Assembly (NCBI GenBank): GCA_009844405.1 | Contig: VYBO01000037.1 | Span: forward strand, 1-44,610 | Reading direction: 5' to 3' | DNA from: Acidimicrobiaceae bacterium | Lineage (GTDB): Bacteria > Actinomycetota > Acidimicrobiia > Acidimicrobiales > Aldehydirespiratoraceae | DNA: 44,610 bases | In this document: piece by piece, positions 32,072-39,974 of the stretch | Layout of the letters: every line of letters begins with the position of its first letter | Position numbering within the stretch: position 1 is the stretch's first letter | Notes under the pieces: model-generated | What the model was told of the DNA's origin: nothing | Database searches by the model: none | The model's input: the letters and a program-made list of their open reading frames with translations, nothing else | Position numbers and translations under genes: made by a program

Positions 32072-32812
32072 GTGGCTGAAATCAAGATCAAGAACCTCCA
32101 CAAGGAGTTCGGCACCGGCGAGGACAAGGTGGTCGCCCTCGAGGACGTCAACCTCGAGATCACCGGACACAGCTTCGTGTCCATCGTCGGTCCCTCGGGC
32201 TGCGGCAAGTCGACGCTGCTCAACATCCTCACCGGGATCGAGACCCCCACCAACGGAACGGTCGAGATCACCAGCGACGGTCATGTGGCTGCGCCCGGCT
32301 ACGTGTTCCAGGCCGCCCGGCTGCTGCCGTGGCGCACCGTGACCGACAACCTGCTGTTCGTGCAGGAGGACCGCTCCGACGAGACCAAGAAGCGCTGCCA
32401 GCGCTACCTGGAGATGGTCCAGCTCGGCGACAAGGGGGACAAGTTCCCCGGCGAGCTCTCCGGCGGCATGCAGCAGCGGGTGGGCATCGCCCGGGCGTTC
32501 TCCATCGAGCCCGACGTGCTGTTCATGGACGAGCCCTTCAGCCACCTGGACGCCATCACCGCCAGGGCGCTGCGGCGGGAGCTGCACCACATGTGGGACG
32601 AGACCAAGAAGATGGTCGTGTTCGTCACCCACGATGTCGGGGAGGCGGTCGAGCTCTCCAACCGGATCCTGGTGTTCGCCAAGGGCGGGAGCCTCGAGGA
32701 CGACATCCAGATCGACTTGCCCTTCCCCCGCGATCCGGCCGACGACGAGGTGGCGGTGGCGAAGGCCCATGTGCTGCGCAAGTTCGAAGAACTCGACCTT
32801 CTCGCGAGCTAG
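32072..32812 (+). CDS. ABC transporter ATPase, NitT/TauT type
   Basis: A 246-residue nucleotide-binding subunit with Walker A GPSGCGKST (40-48), signature LSGGMQQRVGIARA (129-142), Walker B VLFMDEP and the switch His in VTHDVGEA. It is more canonical than the divergent ATPase at 27647. The start is GTG at 32072. It is the last gene of the binding protein-permease-permease-ATPase operon and ends 13 nt before a convergent alcohol dehydrogenase gene. Confidence 0.93.
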   Translation: MAEIKIKNLHKEFGTGEDKVVALEDVNLEITGHSFVSIVGPSGCGKSTLLNILTGIETPTNGTVEITSDGHVAAPGYVFQAARLLPWRTVTDNLLFVQEDRSDETKKRCQRYLEMVQLGDKGDKFPGELSGGMQQRVGIARAFSIEPDVLFMDEPFSHLDAITARALRRELHHMWDETKKMVVFVTHDVGEAVELSNRILVFAKGGSLEDDIQIDLPFPRDPADDEVAVAKAHVLRKFEELDLLAS

Positions 32813-32825
32813 CAGCTCCCCGGAG

Positions 32826-33830
32826 TCAGGCCACCGACATCAGGACCTTGAGCGAGTCGGCGCTCCTGACCCGCTCGAAGGCAGCCGGCGCCTCCGAGAG
32901 GCCCAGATGGTCGGTGACGATGGACTCGAGGTCGAGGGCGCCCGACGCGGCCAGCTCGATGCCCCGTGCGTAGTCGTCGATCGTGGCCGCCCGAGGATTC
33001 CGCAGGGTGAGCTCCTTGAAGTACAACTGGTAGTAGGGCAGCCCCCGGCCACCGCCGGTCAGGGTGCCGAACACGATCACCTCGCCGCCGGTGCCGGCCA
33101 GCTCGATGGCCTGGGCCAGGGTCGTCTCGGTCCCGACGGCCTCGACCACAAGGTCCGCTCCCCGGCCCCCGGTCATCCCCCGGACCAGCGAGTCGGCGTC
33201 GCCGGGTGCGGCCACCGCGGACGCGCCCAGCCGGCGGGCGAGGTCCCGCTTCCACTCGGAGCGGGTCACGCCCACCACGGTGGCTCCGGCGGCGGACAGC
33301 AGCTGGGTGAACAGCAGGCCGCTGACGCCGAGGCCCAGCACGACCGCGACGTCGCCCACCAACACCGGCGCGCCTCGCTGGGCGTGCACGCAGGTCCCCA
33401 GCACCTGCAGCAGTCCCGCCGCGGCACCGCTGATCGAATCGGGGACCTCCAGCAGCCGGTGGCTCGGCGCGGCCGCGTACTCGGCGAACACGCCGTCGGC
33501 GTCTCGGCCCAACAGGCCGCCCTCGAGGCAGATGTTGCCGCGGCCTTTGCGGCACATGGCGCAGGTTCCGCACACGATGGCCGGGTCGATGAGCACCCTG
33601 CGGCCCGAAGGCGGGCCCGTGTCGGCGGCCACCTCCACGACGCCGACCATCTCATGGCCCATGATCCGCGGGTAGGAGACACCGATGGCCCCGCCGAGGA
33701 TCTTCACGTCGGTACCGCAGATCCCGACGGTGTCGATCTTGACTATGGCGTGGGTGGGGTCGGGCGCCGTGGGATCGGCCGCGTCGGTGTGGGTCAGCTG
33801 CCCGGGCGCGGTTACCTGCACGCACTTCAT
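32826..33830 (-). CDS. Zinc-dependent alcohol dehydrogenase family protein (MDR)
   Basis: A 334-residue medium-chain dehydrogenase. Catalytic zinc ligands are Cys38 (GICGTD) and the GHE pair His59/Glu60; structural zinc ligands are Cys87, Cys90, Cys93 and Cys101. The coenzyme-binding motif is VVLGLGVSGLL in the middle. These enzymes oxidise alcohols or polyols such as threonine or sorbitol with NAD(P). ATG 33830 has GGGGAG 6 nt upstream. It is divergent from the GntR-family regulator gene, a common arrangement when the regulator controls its neighbour. Substrate unknown. Confidence 0.92.
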   Translation of the reverse strand: MKCVQVTAPGQLTHTDAADPTAPDPTHAIVKIDTVGICGTDVKILGGAIGVSYPRIMGHEMVGVVEVAADTGPPSGRRVLIDPAIVCGTCAMCRKGRGNICLEGGLLGRDADGVFAEYAAAPSHRLLEVPDSISGAAAGLLQVLGTCVHAQRGAPVLVGDVAVVLGLGVSGLLFTQLLSAAGATVVGVTRSEWKRDLARRLGASAVAAPGDADSLVRGMTGGRGADLVVEAVGTETTLAQAIELAGTGGEVIVFGTLTGGGRGLPYYQLYFKELTLRNPRAATIDDYARGIELAASGALDLESIVTDHLGLSEAPAAFERVRSADSLKVLMSVA

Positions 33831-33860
33831 GTCGGTCTCCCCGTCGGCTTCATCGCCGCT

Positions 33861-33869
33861 GATACTATC
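33861..33869. promoter_or_regulatory. Small palindrome in the adh/gntR intergenic region
   Basis: GATACTATC (GATA-C-TATC) is symmetrical around one base and lies between the divergent alcohol dehydrogenase and regulator genes. TACTAT within it could be a -10 hexamer for the regulator gene. It differs from the ATATATGAT element, so if the regulator is autoregulated it would use a variant site. Confidence 0.35.
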
Positions 33870-33904
33870 GACCAACCTCCTGCGCAATTGAAGAAGGAGC
33901 GGAC

Positions 33905-34579
33905 GTGACCGACGCAGGCATCAGCGTCTCGCATAAGAACACCCGCGCCCGCGTGACTGCGCACGAGTTTGTGCGCGAGACCCTCAGGGAAGGCATCCTC
34001 GATGGGAGCATTCCCGGTGGGACGAGGCTGGTGCAGGCCGATCTCGCTGAACAGCTCAGTGTCAGTACCACCCCGGTTCGCGAGGCCCTGCGAGACCTCG
34101 CTGCGGAGGGCATCGTCGAGCTCGACGCCCATCGGGGCGGCACCGTGCACCGCATCAGCAAGGAGGAGCTCCAGGAGATCTACGAGTTGCGCCTGGTGCT
34201 CGAGGTGGTGGCGGTGGAGAAGGCCGCGGAGCGGATAACCCCCGAGCAGCTCGCTCGGGTCGGCGCCGTGCTGGAGCAGATGCAGGCGGCGCACCCCACA
34301 GCCGACTGGGTGATGCTCAACCGCGACTTCCACATGACCATCTACGAGGCGGCCGGGTCACCCCGGCTGCTGGCAATCCTCCGCACCCTGCTGGACACGT
34401 CGGTGATGTACGTCAGCATGGCGCTGAAGGTCAGGCCGCGCGCCCGTGAGCAGGCCACCCGCGACCATCAGCGCATATTCGAGGCTCTCTCTCACCACGA
34501 TGCGGAGGTCGCCGCCACGGCGGTCAGGGAACATCTGGAGATCCCGCGGTCGGTCCTCGAGGTCGACCTGCGTTCCTGA
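33905..34579 (+). CDS. GntR-family transcriptional regulator, FCD subfamily
   Basis: A 224-residue regulator. Residues about 18-83 form the winged helix-turn-helix (LAEQLSVSTTPVREALRDLA is the recognition region) and about 88-215 form the all-helical FCD effector domain, with the conserved NRDFHMTIYEAAG, DHQRIFEAL and TAVREHL segments carrying the metal-binding Asp/His residues. FCD proteins bind short palindromes as dimers and respond to organic acids. AAGGAG lies about 6 nt before the GTG. It is divergent from the alcohol dehydrogenase gene and 19 nt before an ACMSD-like amidohydrolase gene. It is the only dedicated DNA-binding regulator of catabolism in the window and hence the first candidate for the ATATATGAT element. 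Confidence 0.93.
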   Translation: MTDAGISVSHKNTRARVTAHEFVRETLREGILDGSIPGGTRLVQADLAEQLSVSTTPVREALRDLAAEGIVELDAHRGGTVHRISKEELQEIYELRLVLEVVAVEKAAERITPEQLARVGAVLEQMQAAHPTADWVMLNRDFHMTIYEAAGSPRLLAILRTLLDTSVMYVSMALKVRPRAREQATRDHQRIFEALSHHDAEVAATAVREHLEIPRSVLEVDLRS

Positions 34580-34598
34580 GAGCGAGGAGGCAACGCCG

Positions 34599-35651
34599 AT
34601 GGCACCCAATGGCTCTGCCGCGCCCGCAAGCGGCGCCTCGGGCGGGGCGGAGCAGGACCGCATCATCGACATTCACTGTCACTTGGCCGTGGCGGCATGC
34701 GAGCCGCTGCTGGCTGCTCACCGTCAGCCGGCCTACGAGCCCTACCTCTATTTCATGAACCAGAGCTCCCGGGACCACAACGCGACGATGATCCCGTCGA
34801 TCTCGGCGCAGCTGCACGATCCGGAGGCCCGGATCGGACCGATGGACGCCATGGGCGTCGATGTCCAGGGCCTGGCCACGTTCGTGTCGCAGTACGGCTA
34901 CTGGTTGCCGACGGCGGTCGCCGTCGAGTCGGCCAGGATCCAGAACGAGAAACTGGCGCAGGCGGTCGAGGACTTCGGGGGCCGGTTCGCGGCTGTGGGC
35001 GCCACCGTGCCCCTCCAGGACGTGGACGCAGCCATCGCGGAGATGGACCGGGCCGTGGACGAGCTCGGGTTCAAGGGGCTGCAGATCGGCGGCACGGTCG
35101 ACGGCCACAACCTCGACGAGCCGCGGTTCCGGCCGTTCTGGCAGGCGGCCGCAGCCAAGGGCGTGCCGGTCATCCTGCATCCCAACGGCTATGAGGAGAG
35201 CCACCGCCTCGACGAGTACTTCTTCGTCAACTGCATCGGCAATCCGCTGGAGACAACGGTCGCCGTGCACCGGATGGTCTTCTCGGGGCTGTTCGAGGAG
35301 TTGCCCGACCTGAGGCTGGTGCTGTTGCACGGCGGCGGGTACGTGCCGTTCTACGCGGCCCGTGCCGACCACACCTGGGAGGTTCGCCCCGAGACCCGGA
35401 CCCGTATCCCGGACCGGCCGCCCAGCCATTACTTCAAGCGCCTCTATTACGACACCATGGTGTTCCAGCCCCAGTACGTGCGGCACCTGATCGAGGTGGT
35501 GGGCTCGGACCGGGTCATGATGGGGACCGACTTCCCGTTCGACATGGGCGAGGCCGACCCGGTCGGGCTGATCGACCGGGTCGAGGGCCTCACCGAGCCC
35601 GAGCGGGTCGCAATCAAGGGCTCCAACGCGGCCCGGCTGTTCAACCTTTAG
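34599..35651 (+). CDS. ACMSD-like amidohydrolase (amidohydrolase 2 family)
   Basis: A 350-residue third paralogue of the amidohydrolase-2 enzymes in the window. It has IIDIHCH (HxH), a middle His in VILHPNGYEE, HGGGYVPFYAARADHT and GTDFPFDMG with the metal Asp. GAGGAGG lies 8 nt before the ATG. It follows the regulator gene by 19 nt and is probably co-transcribed with it. The expected reaction is a decarboxylation or hydrolysis of a carboxylated intermediate; it is closest in layout to the 18212 paralogue (VILHP, GTDxPFDMG, DHxxxVRPE). Confidence 0.9.
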   Translation: MAPNGSAAPASGASGGAEQDRIIDIHCHLAVAACEPLLAAHRQPAYEPYLYFMNQSSRDHNATMIPSISAQLHDPEARIGPMDAMGVDVQGLATFVSQYGYWLPTAVAVESARIQNEKLAQAVEDFGGRFAAVGATVPLQDVDAAIAEMDRAVDELGFKGLQIGGTVDGHNLDEPRFRPFWQAAAAKGVPVILHPNGYEESHRLDEYFFVNCIGNPLETTVAVHRMVFSGLFEELPDLRLVLLHGGGYVPFYAARADHTWEVRPETRTRIPDRPPSHYFKRLYYDTMVFQPQYVRHLIEVVGSDRVMMGTDFPFDMGEADPVGLIDRVEGLTEPERVAIKGSNAARLFNL

Positions 35652-35682
35652 GCGAGGCGCCGAGCGACCGCTGGCAGCCGTG

Positions 35683-35714
35683 TTGGTCGGGTACCTGACA
35701 TAATATATGATCGG
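35683..35714 (+). promoter_or_regulatory. Promoter and operator-like element, site E
   Basis: TTGGTC (35683-35688) and TATGAT (35706-35711), 17 nt apart, make a plausible promoter with a start near 35718. The -10 is inside ACATAATATATGAT (35698-35711), a 14-mer identical to the reverse complement of site B. A protein bound here would block or modulate the start of the DRE-TIM enzyme operon. Confidence 0.6.
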
Positions 35715-35741
35715 CCGGCGCGGCTACGCTGAGGAGGCCAG

Positions 35742-36965
35742 ATGAGTTCATCGACGACCCCGTGGATCACCGACAGGTGGTTCTCCAGCCCGTGGAACTA
35801 CCTGCCCGAGGCCACCGGGGAGATGCACCTCCCCGAGACCCTCAAGGTGCACGACGTCACCTTGCGCGACGGCGAGCAGCAGGCCGGCGTGGAGTTCACC
35901 GCCGACGAGAAGCTGCGCATCGCTGAGTTGCTCAACAACGCCGGGATCCATCGCATAGAGGCCGGCCTGCCCGCGGTGTCGCCCGCCGACGAGGAGGCTG
36001 TCCGCCGGATCGCGGCGGCCGGGTTCGACTCCGAGGTCTATGCCTTCTCCCGGTGCATGGTCGACGACGTCAAGCTGGCTATCGACTGCGGCGCCACCGG
36101 CGTCGTCATGGAGGTGCCGTCCAGCCATCACCTGATCCAGAAGGGTTACCGCTGGCCGGTGGAGCGGGCGCTCGAGGCGTCCATCGAGGCCACCAACTTC
36201 GCTCGCGACCACGGTCTGAAGGTGACGTTCTTCCCGATCGACGCCACCCGGGCCGACATCGGCGAGTACCTGGACATGATGGAGAGGGTGGCCACCGACG
36301 GGTACGTGGACGCCGTGGCCCTAGTCGACACCTTCGGGGTGCTGTCGCCCCACGCGGTCGCCTACTTCGTGCGACAGACCCGCGATCGTCTCGGCGTGCC
36401 GATGGAGACCCACTTCCACATGGACTTCGGCATGGGCGTGGCCAACACCATCCTGGCTGTGACCGAGGGCGTCGAGGTCATCCAGACCACCGTGACTGGG
36501 CTCGGCGAGCGCTCGGGCAACACGCCCACCGAGGAGACCATCCTGGCTCTGCTCACCATGTACGGGCTCGACACCGGCATCAAGACCGAGCACTTCACCG
36601 ACATCTCCCGGGAGGTGCTGGAGATGGCGGGCGTGGCTCAGCCCGGCAACCGCCCTGTGGTCGGGGAACGGCTGTTCAACGTCGAGTCCGGCATCATCGC
36701 GACCTGGGTCCGCAACGTCGGCGACGAGGTGACCGAGGCCTTCCCGTTCCGCCCCGAACTGGTCGGCCAGGCCGCCCCCGAGATCGTGCTGGGCAAGGGC
36801 TCGGGCGTCGACTCCATCCGGGTGTGGCTCGAGCGCAACGACATGTCCGCCACAGACGACGAGATCCTGGAGATCCTCGGGATCGTCAAGGCCAAGTCGC
36901 TTCAGAAGAAGGGGCTGCTCAACAACGACGAGTTCGTCGAGTGCGCCCGCAAGGTCATCAGCTAG
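35742..36965 (+). CDS. DRE-TIM metallolyase-type enzyme (homocitrate/isopropylmalate synthase-like)
   Basis: A 407-residue TIM-barrel enzyme of the family that includes homocitrate synthase, 2-isopropylmalate synthase and HMG-CoA lyase. The signature is DVTLRDGEQQAG (38-49), the metal His pair is HFHMD (His224, His226), and TGLGERSGNTPTEE follows. The C-terminal part is too short for the regulatory leucine-binding domain of isopropylmalate synthase, so it resembles homocitrate synthase or a related aldol/Claisen enzyme. GAGGAGG lies 5-6 nt before the ATG. It heads an operon-like run of M24 protein, PEP-synthase-like protein and dehydrogenase. The acyl-CoA and oxo-acid substrates are unknown. 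Confidence 0.9.
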   Translation: MSSSTTPWITDRWFSSPWNYLPEATGEMHLPETLKVHDVTLRDGEQQAGVEFTADEKLRIAELLNNAGIHRIEAGLPAVSPADEEAVRRIAAAGFDSEVYAFSRCMVDDVKLAIDCGATGVVMEVPSSHHLIQKGYRWPVERALEASIEATNFARDHGLKVTFFPIDATRADIGEYLDMMERVATDGYVDAVALVDTFGVLSPHAVAYFVRQTRDRLGVPMETHFHMDFGMGVANTILAVTEGVEVIQTTVTGLGERSGNTPTEETILALLTMYGLDTGIKTEHFTDISREVLEMAGVAQPGNRPVVGERLFNVESGIIATWVRNVGDEVTEAFPFRPELVGQAAPEIVLGKGSGVDSIRVWLERNDMSATDDEILEILGIVKAKSLQKKGLLNNDEFVECARKVIS

Positions 36966-36989
36966 CCCACGCCGCTCGGGGCCATGACG

Positions 36990-36999
36990 CCCCCCCCCC
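36990..36999 (+). repeat. Run of ten C residues
   Basis: A homopolymeric C tract lies in the 66-nt gap between the DRE-TIM gene and the M24 gene, 33 nt before the GTG. Such tracts can vary in length by slippage or be sequencing errors; it is outside the coding regions and upstream of the AAGGAG ribosome site. Confidence 0.6.
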
Positions 37000-37031
37000 G
37001 CCGGCAATCCCATCTCTAACAAGGAGCACCA

Positions 37032-38270
37032 GTGAAGGAAGCATTCGGAGTTCTCGGAACCGACTGGAGGGAAGGGATCAACTGGCAGGAGGTGCGCGAA
37101 TGGCGCCTGCGCCGGGCCCGCGAGGCCATGCGCCGCCACGGCCTCGGCGCCATGCTGCTGATGTACGACGAGAACATCCGGTACGTCACCTCCACGATGA
37201 CGCCGGGCTGGAACCAGCTCAAGCCCGGTCTGCGCTACGCGGTGCTGATCGAGGGCAAGGAGCCGATCCTGTACGAGCAGGGCGACATCGGCTACCACAT
37301 CCGCGAGCACTCGCCGTGGATCCCCAAAGAGAACGTGCGCTACTCCTACGCCTGGATCAAGGGAGCGGCCGGGCCTGCGTCCACCGCCCAGGTCACCAAG
37401 TTCACCTCCGCGTTGATGAACGACCTCGAGGACGCCGGAGTCTCAGATCAGCCCCTCGGCGTGGACTTCATGGACCTCAACATGATCAGGGCCTTTGAGG
37501 AGCGCAACATCAACTGGGTGGACGGCATGACCCCGATGATGGAGGCCCGCGCCATCAAGAGCCCCAACGAGCAGAAGGCCATGCGCATCGTCGGGTCGAT
37601 CTGCGATGTCACCCACTACGAGTTCTCGCAGTTCCTCAAGCCGGGGCTCACCGAGAACGAGGTCACCGCCTTCGGGATGGAGTACCTCTACAACTTCGCC
37701 GGCATGGAGAACGTCGAGGACGTCATCGTCTCCTCCGGCCCCAACGCCTGGCCGAACTGGCGCAACCACGGCGACCGCATCATCCGTCCCGGCGACCTGG
37801 TCATCATCGACCTCGCCGCACTCACCTGGAACGGCTTCAAGTCGTGCGTGTACCGCACCTACTGCGTGGGCGGCACCCCCACCGACGAGCAGAAGCAGTA
37901 CTACGACCTCGCCAACAAGTGGTTGCAGGACTCCATCGAGGCCACCCGGCCCGGCGTCACCACCGCCGACATCGCCGCAGTGTGGCCCTCGGCCAAGGAC
38001 ATCTGGGGCTACGAGGAGGAGGACGAGGCTGCGGCCAACCTCTGGGGCCACGGACTCGGGCTCGCCCAGTACGACCAGCCGGTGATCTCACGCATCTGGT
38101 CGCTGGACCACCCCCAGGAGATCCAGACCGGCATGGTCTTCGCGTTGGAGACCCAGCACGGCAAGCTGCACGAGTTCGGCGTGCGCCTCGAGGAGATGAT
38201 GATCGTCAACGAGACCGGCGTGGAACTCATCTCCACGTTCCCCCTCGACGAGATCATCTGCGTCGGGTGA
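37032..38270 (+). CDS. M24-fold (aminopeptidase P/creatinase-like) protein with one metal ligand replaced
   Basis: A 412-residue pita-bread-fold protein: an N-terminal creatinase-like domain (NIRYVTSTMT near 48-57) and a C-terminal M24 domain. Of the five metal ligands, Asp260 (VIIDLAA), His340 (WGHGLGL), Glu373 (FALETQHG) and Glu387 (RLEEMM) are present, but the second Asp of the usual SDxxRT motif is Cys272 in FKSCVYRTY. A normal dinuclear peptidase site is therefore unlikely. The family also contains creatinase and the DMSP lyase DddP, so a non-peptidase role is possible. The start is GTG with AAGGAG 6 nt upstream. A second M24 gene at 40847 keeps all five ligands. Confidence 0.9.
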   Translation: MKEAFGVLGTDWREGINWQEVREWRLRRAREAMRRHGLGAMLLMYDENIRYVTSTMTPGWNQLKPGLRYAVLIEGKEPILYEQGDIGYHIREHSPWIPKENVRYSYAWIKGAAGPASTAQVTKFTSALMNDLEDAGVSDQPLGVDFMDLNMIRAFEERNINWVDGMTPMMEARAIKSPNEQKAMRIVGSICDVTHYEFSQFLKPGLTENEVTAFGMEYLYNFAGMENVEDVIVSSGPNAWPNWRNHGDRIIRPGDLVIIDLAALTWNGFKSCVYRTYCVGGTPTDEQKQYYDLANKWLQDSIEATRPGVTTADIAAVWPSAKDIWGYEEEDEAAANLWGHGLGLAQYDQPVISRIWSLDHPQEIQTGMVFALETQHGKLHEFGVRLEEMMIVNETGVELISTFPLDEIICVG

Positions 38271-38307
38271 GTTCCGGCGCGGCCGCCGTCCGGCTCGGCC
38301 CGGTTCG

Positions 38308-39951
38308 GTGAGCGCCGGCGTGTCTGCGGTAGGTGTGAACGACGGCGGGGCCCCGGCGCTGGTCTTGCCCCTGGGCCACCCGGCCGCGTCCGACGTGGCC
38401 GCGTCGGGTGCCAAGGGCGCGGGTCTGGCACGGGCCATGGCTGCCGGCTTCCCCGTGCCCGACGGCTTCGTGGTCTCTCCCGCAGCGTCGGCGCCCGCGC
38501 TGGCGCTCGCTGAGGCCCAGATGGACAGCCGGGGCTCCGGCGGCGCCCGGATGGCCATCATCGGTTGTGATCTCGGCGCGGAGTTGACCGACGCGCTGGC
38601 CTCGGCTGCGGCGCGCCTGCCTGAACCGCTGATCGTGCGTTCCTCCAGTGTTCTTGAAGGCTCCGGCGAGTGGTCAGGCGCCTTCACCTCGGTGCCGGAG
38701 GTCCGCCGCGACGAGATAGGCAAGGCGGCCAAGAGCGTCTGGGCCTCGTGCTACACGCTGGAAGTGCTGGAGCGCTATGAGGGCTCAGGCGTCGAGCCCG
38801 TCTCGGCACCGATGGGCCTGGTGGTGCAGCCCGAGATCGCCCCCGACTTCGGAGGGGCCGCGCTGGTCTTTGCCGACGGGTCGGTGAGGGTCGACGCGGT
38901 CAAGGGATCGCCCCGTGACCTGATGGCCGGATGGTTGTCGGGAAGCCGGGCCGAGATCGTCGGCGGCGAGGTCGCGGGAAGCGACGCGGTGGAGCTAGTC
39001 GGCGCCGAAGGCTTGCAGGCGGTGGCCGAGATGGCAATGAGGGCCCGCCGCGAGCTGGGCTGCAACCTGATCGAGTGGGTGATGGTGGACGGGGCGCCGC
39101 TGCTGTTGCAGGTTCAGCGCTCCCAAGCCGGCGCAGGCGCCGAGAGCCTCGAAGTGCCGGCCGCTCTCGGCCACCGCTTCGCGTTGGACTTCGTGCGCCT
39201 GGCCCGCGAGTACCCCGGCTCGGTGGGCGAGGAGCTGGTGCTGGGATGGCTTCCGGGGATGGGAGGAAGTCCGCTGAAGCCGGTCGAGCCTCCCGAAGGA
39301 ATCGGTGTCGAAGAGCTGGCCGACGAGGCCCGAGCCCTTTCCCGCCGTCTGGTGGCTCAGGCGTGGGGCGTGGCCCCGCAGTCCGCCGACGAGGCCCACG
39401 CAAGGGCCATGAGCGTGCTCAGGCGCATGCGCAGCGACCGGCCCAACGAGTCGATAGAGGCGCTGCAGGCGTTGGTGCCGGTCGACGAGAGTTCGGCGGC
39501 CCGGCTGCTGGGCATGGCCCGCCGGCTGATCGAGCAGACCCGCCCCACGGGCCGGCAGGGCCTCGATCGGTGGGAACCGGTCCTCGCGGGCGTGGCCGCA
39601 CTGCAGGGCGAGGTCTACGCCGGCCGTGGAAGCTCCGGCGGTGTAGGCGCCGGGAGGCTGGTCTGGGTGGAGCACTCCAAACAGACCGACCATGTGCGGC
39701 CCCGCGACATCATCGTCACCCAGTACCCGCTGGCCAACCTGTCGCCGCTGCTGTTCGACGCGGCCGGGTTCGTCTCACTGGGCGGCGCGCCCACCGCGCA
39801 CCTCTTCGAGGTCGCCCGCTCGCTGACCGTGCCGGCCGTGGTCGATTGCCCTGTCGGCGACACCGTGCGAGCCGGTCCGAGGCTCGGCATGCTCGACGGC
39901 GACGTCGGCCGTGTCGCCATCCTCGGTGCCGACGACGGCGCCGCAGGATGA
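38308..39951 (+). CDS. Compact PEP-synthase/dikinase-like protein
   Basis: A 547-residue protein built from a PPDK/PEP-synthase ATP-binding domain and a swivelling His domain. The first shows GAKGAGLARAMAAGFPVPDG (34-53), LIVRSSSVLEGSGEWSGAF (about 108-126) and LIEWVMVDGAPLLLQVQRSQ (about 255-274). The His domain near the end has LGGAPTAHLFEVARSLTVPA with the phospho-accepting His498. The large PEP/pyruvate-binding barrel of PEP synthase (about 800 residues) is missing, and the middle segment of about 180 residues is not recognised. It could pass phosphate from ATP to an unknown acceptor, as rifampicin phosphotransferase and phenylphosphate synthase do. The start is GTG, 37 nt after the M24 gene, without a clear ribosome site. 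Confidence 0.82.
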   Translation: MSAGVSAVGVNDGGAPALVLPLGHPAASDVAASGAKGAGLARAMAAGFPVPDGFVVSPAASAPALALAEAQMDSRGSGGARMAIIGCDLGAELTDALASAAARLPEPLIVRSSSVLEGSGEWSGAFTSVPEVRRDEIGKAAKSVWASCYTLEVLERYEGSGVEPVSAPMGLVVQPEIAPDFGGAALVFADGSVRVDAVKGSPRDLMAGWLSGSRAEIVGGEVAGSDAVELVGAEGLQAVAEMAMRARRELGCNLIEWVMVDGAPLLLQVQRSQAGAGAESLEVPAALGHRFALDFVRLAREYPGSVGEELVLGWLPGMGGSPLKPVEPPEGIGVEELADEARALSRRLVAQAWGVAPQSADEAHARAMSVLRRMRSDRPNESIEALQALVPVDESSAARLLGMARRLIEQTRPTGRQGLDRWEPVLAGVAALQGEVYAGRGSSGGVGAGRLVWVEHSKQTDHVRPRDIIVTQYPLANLSPLLFDAAGFVSLGGAPTAHLFEVARSLTVPAVVDCPVGDTVRAGPRLGMLDGDVGRVAILGADDGAAG

Positions 39952-39974
39952 TGGCGTTGTAGGTGTCTGAGTCC

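Noticed and set aside
37032..38270. Identification of the M24-fold protein as the DMSP lyase DddP
   Set aside because: It shares the fold and some N-terminal features, but DddP keeps the metal Asp that is Cys here, so the name cannot be justified.
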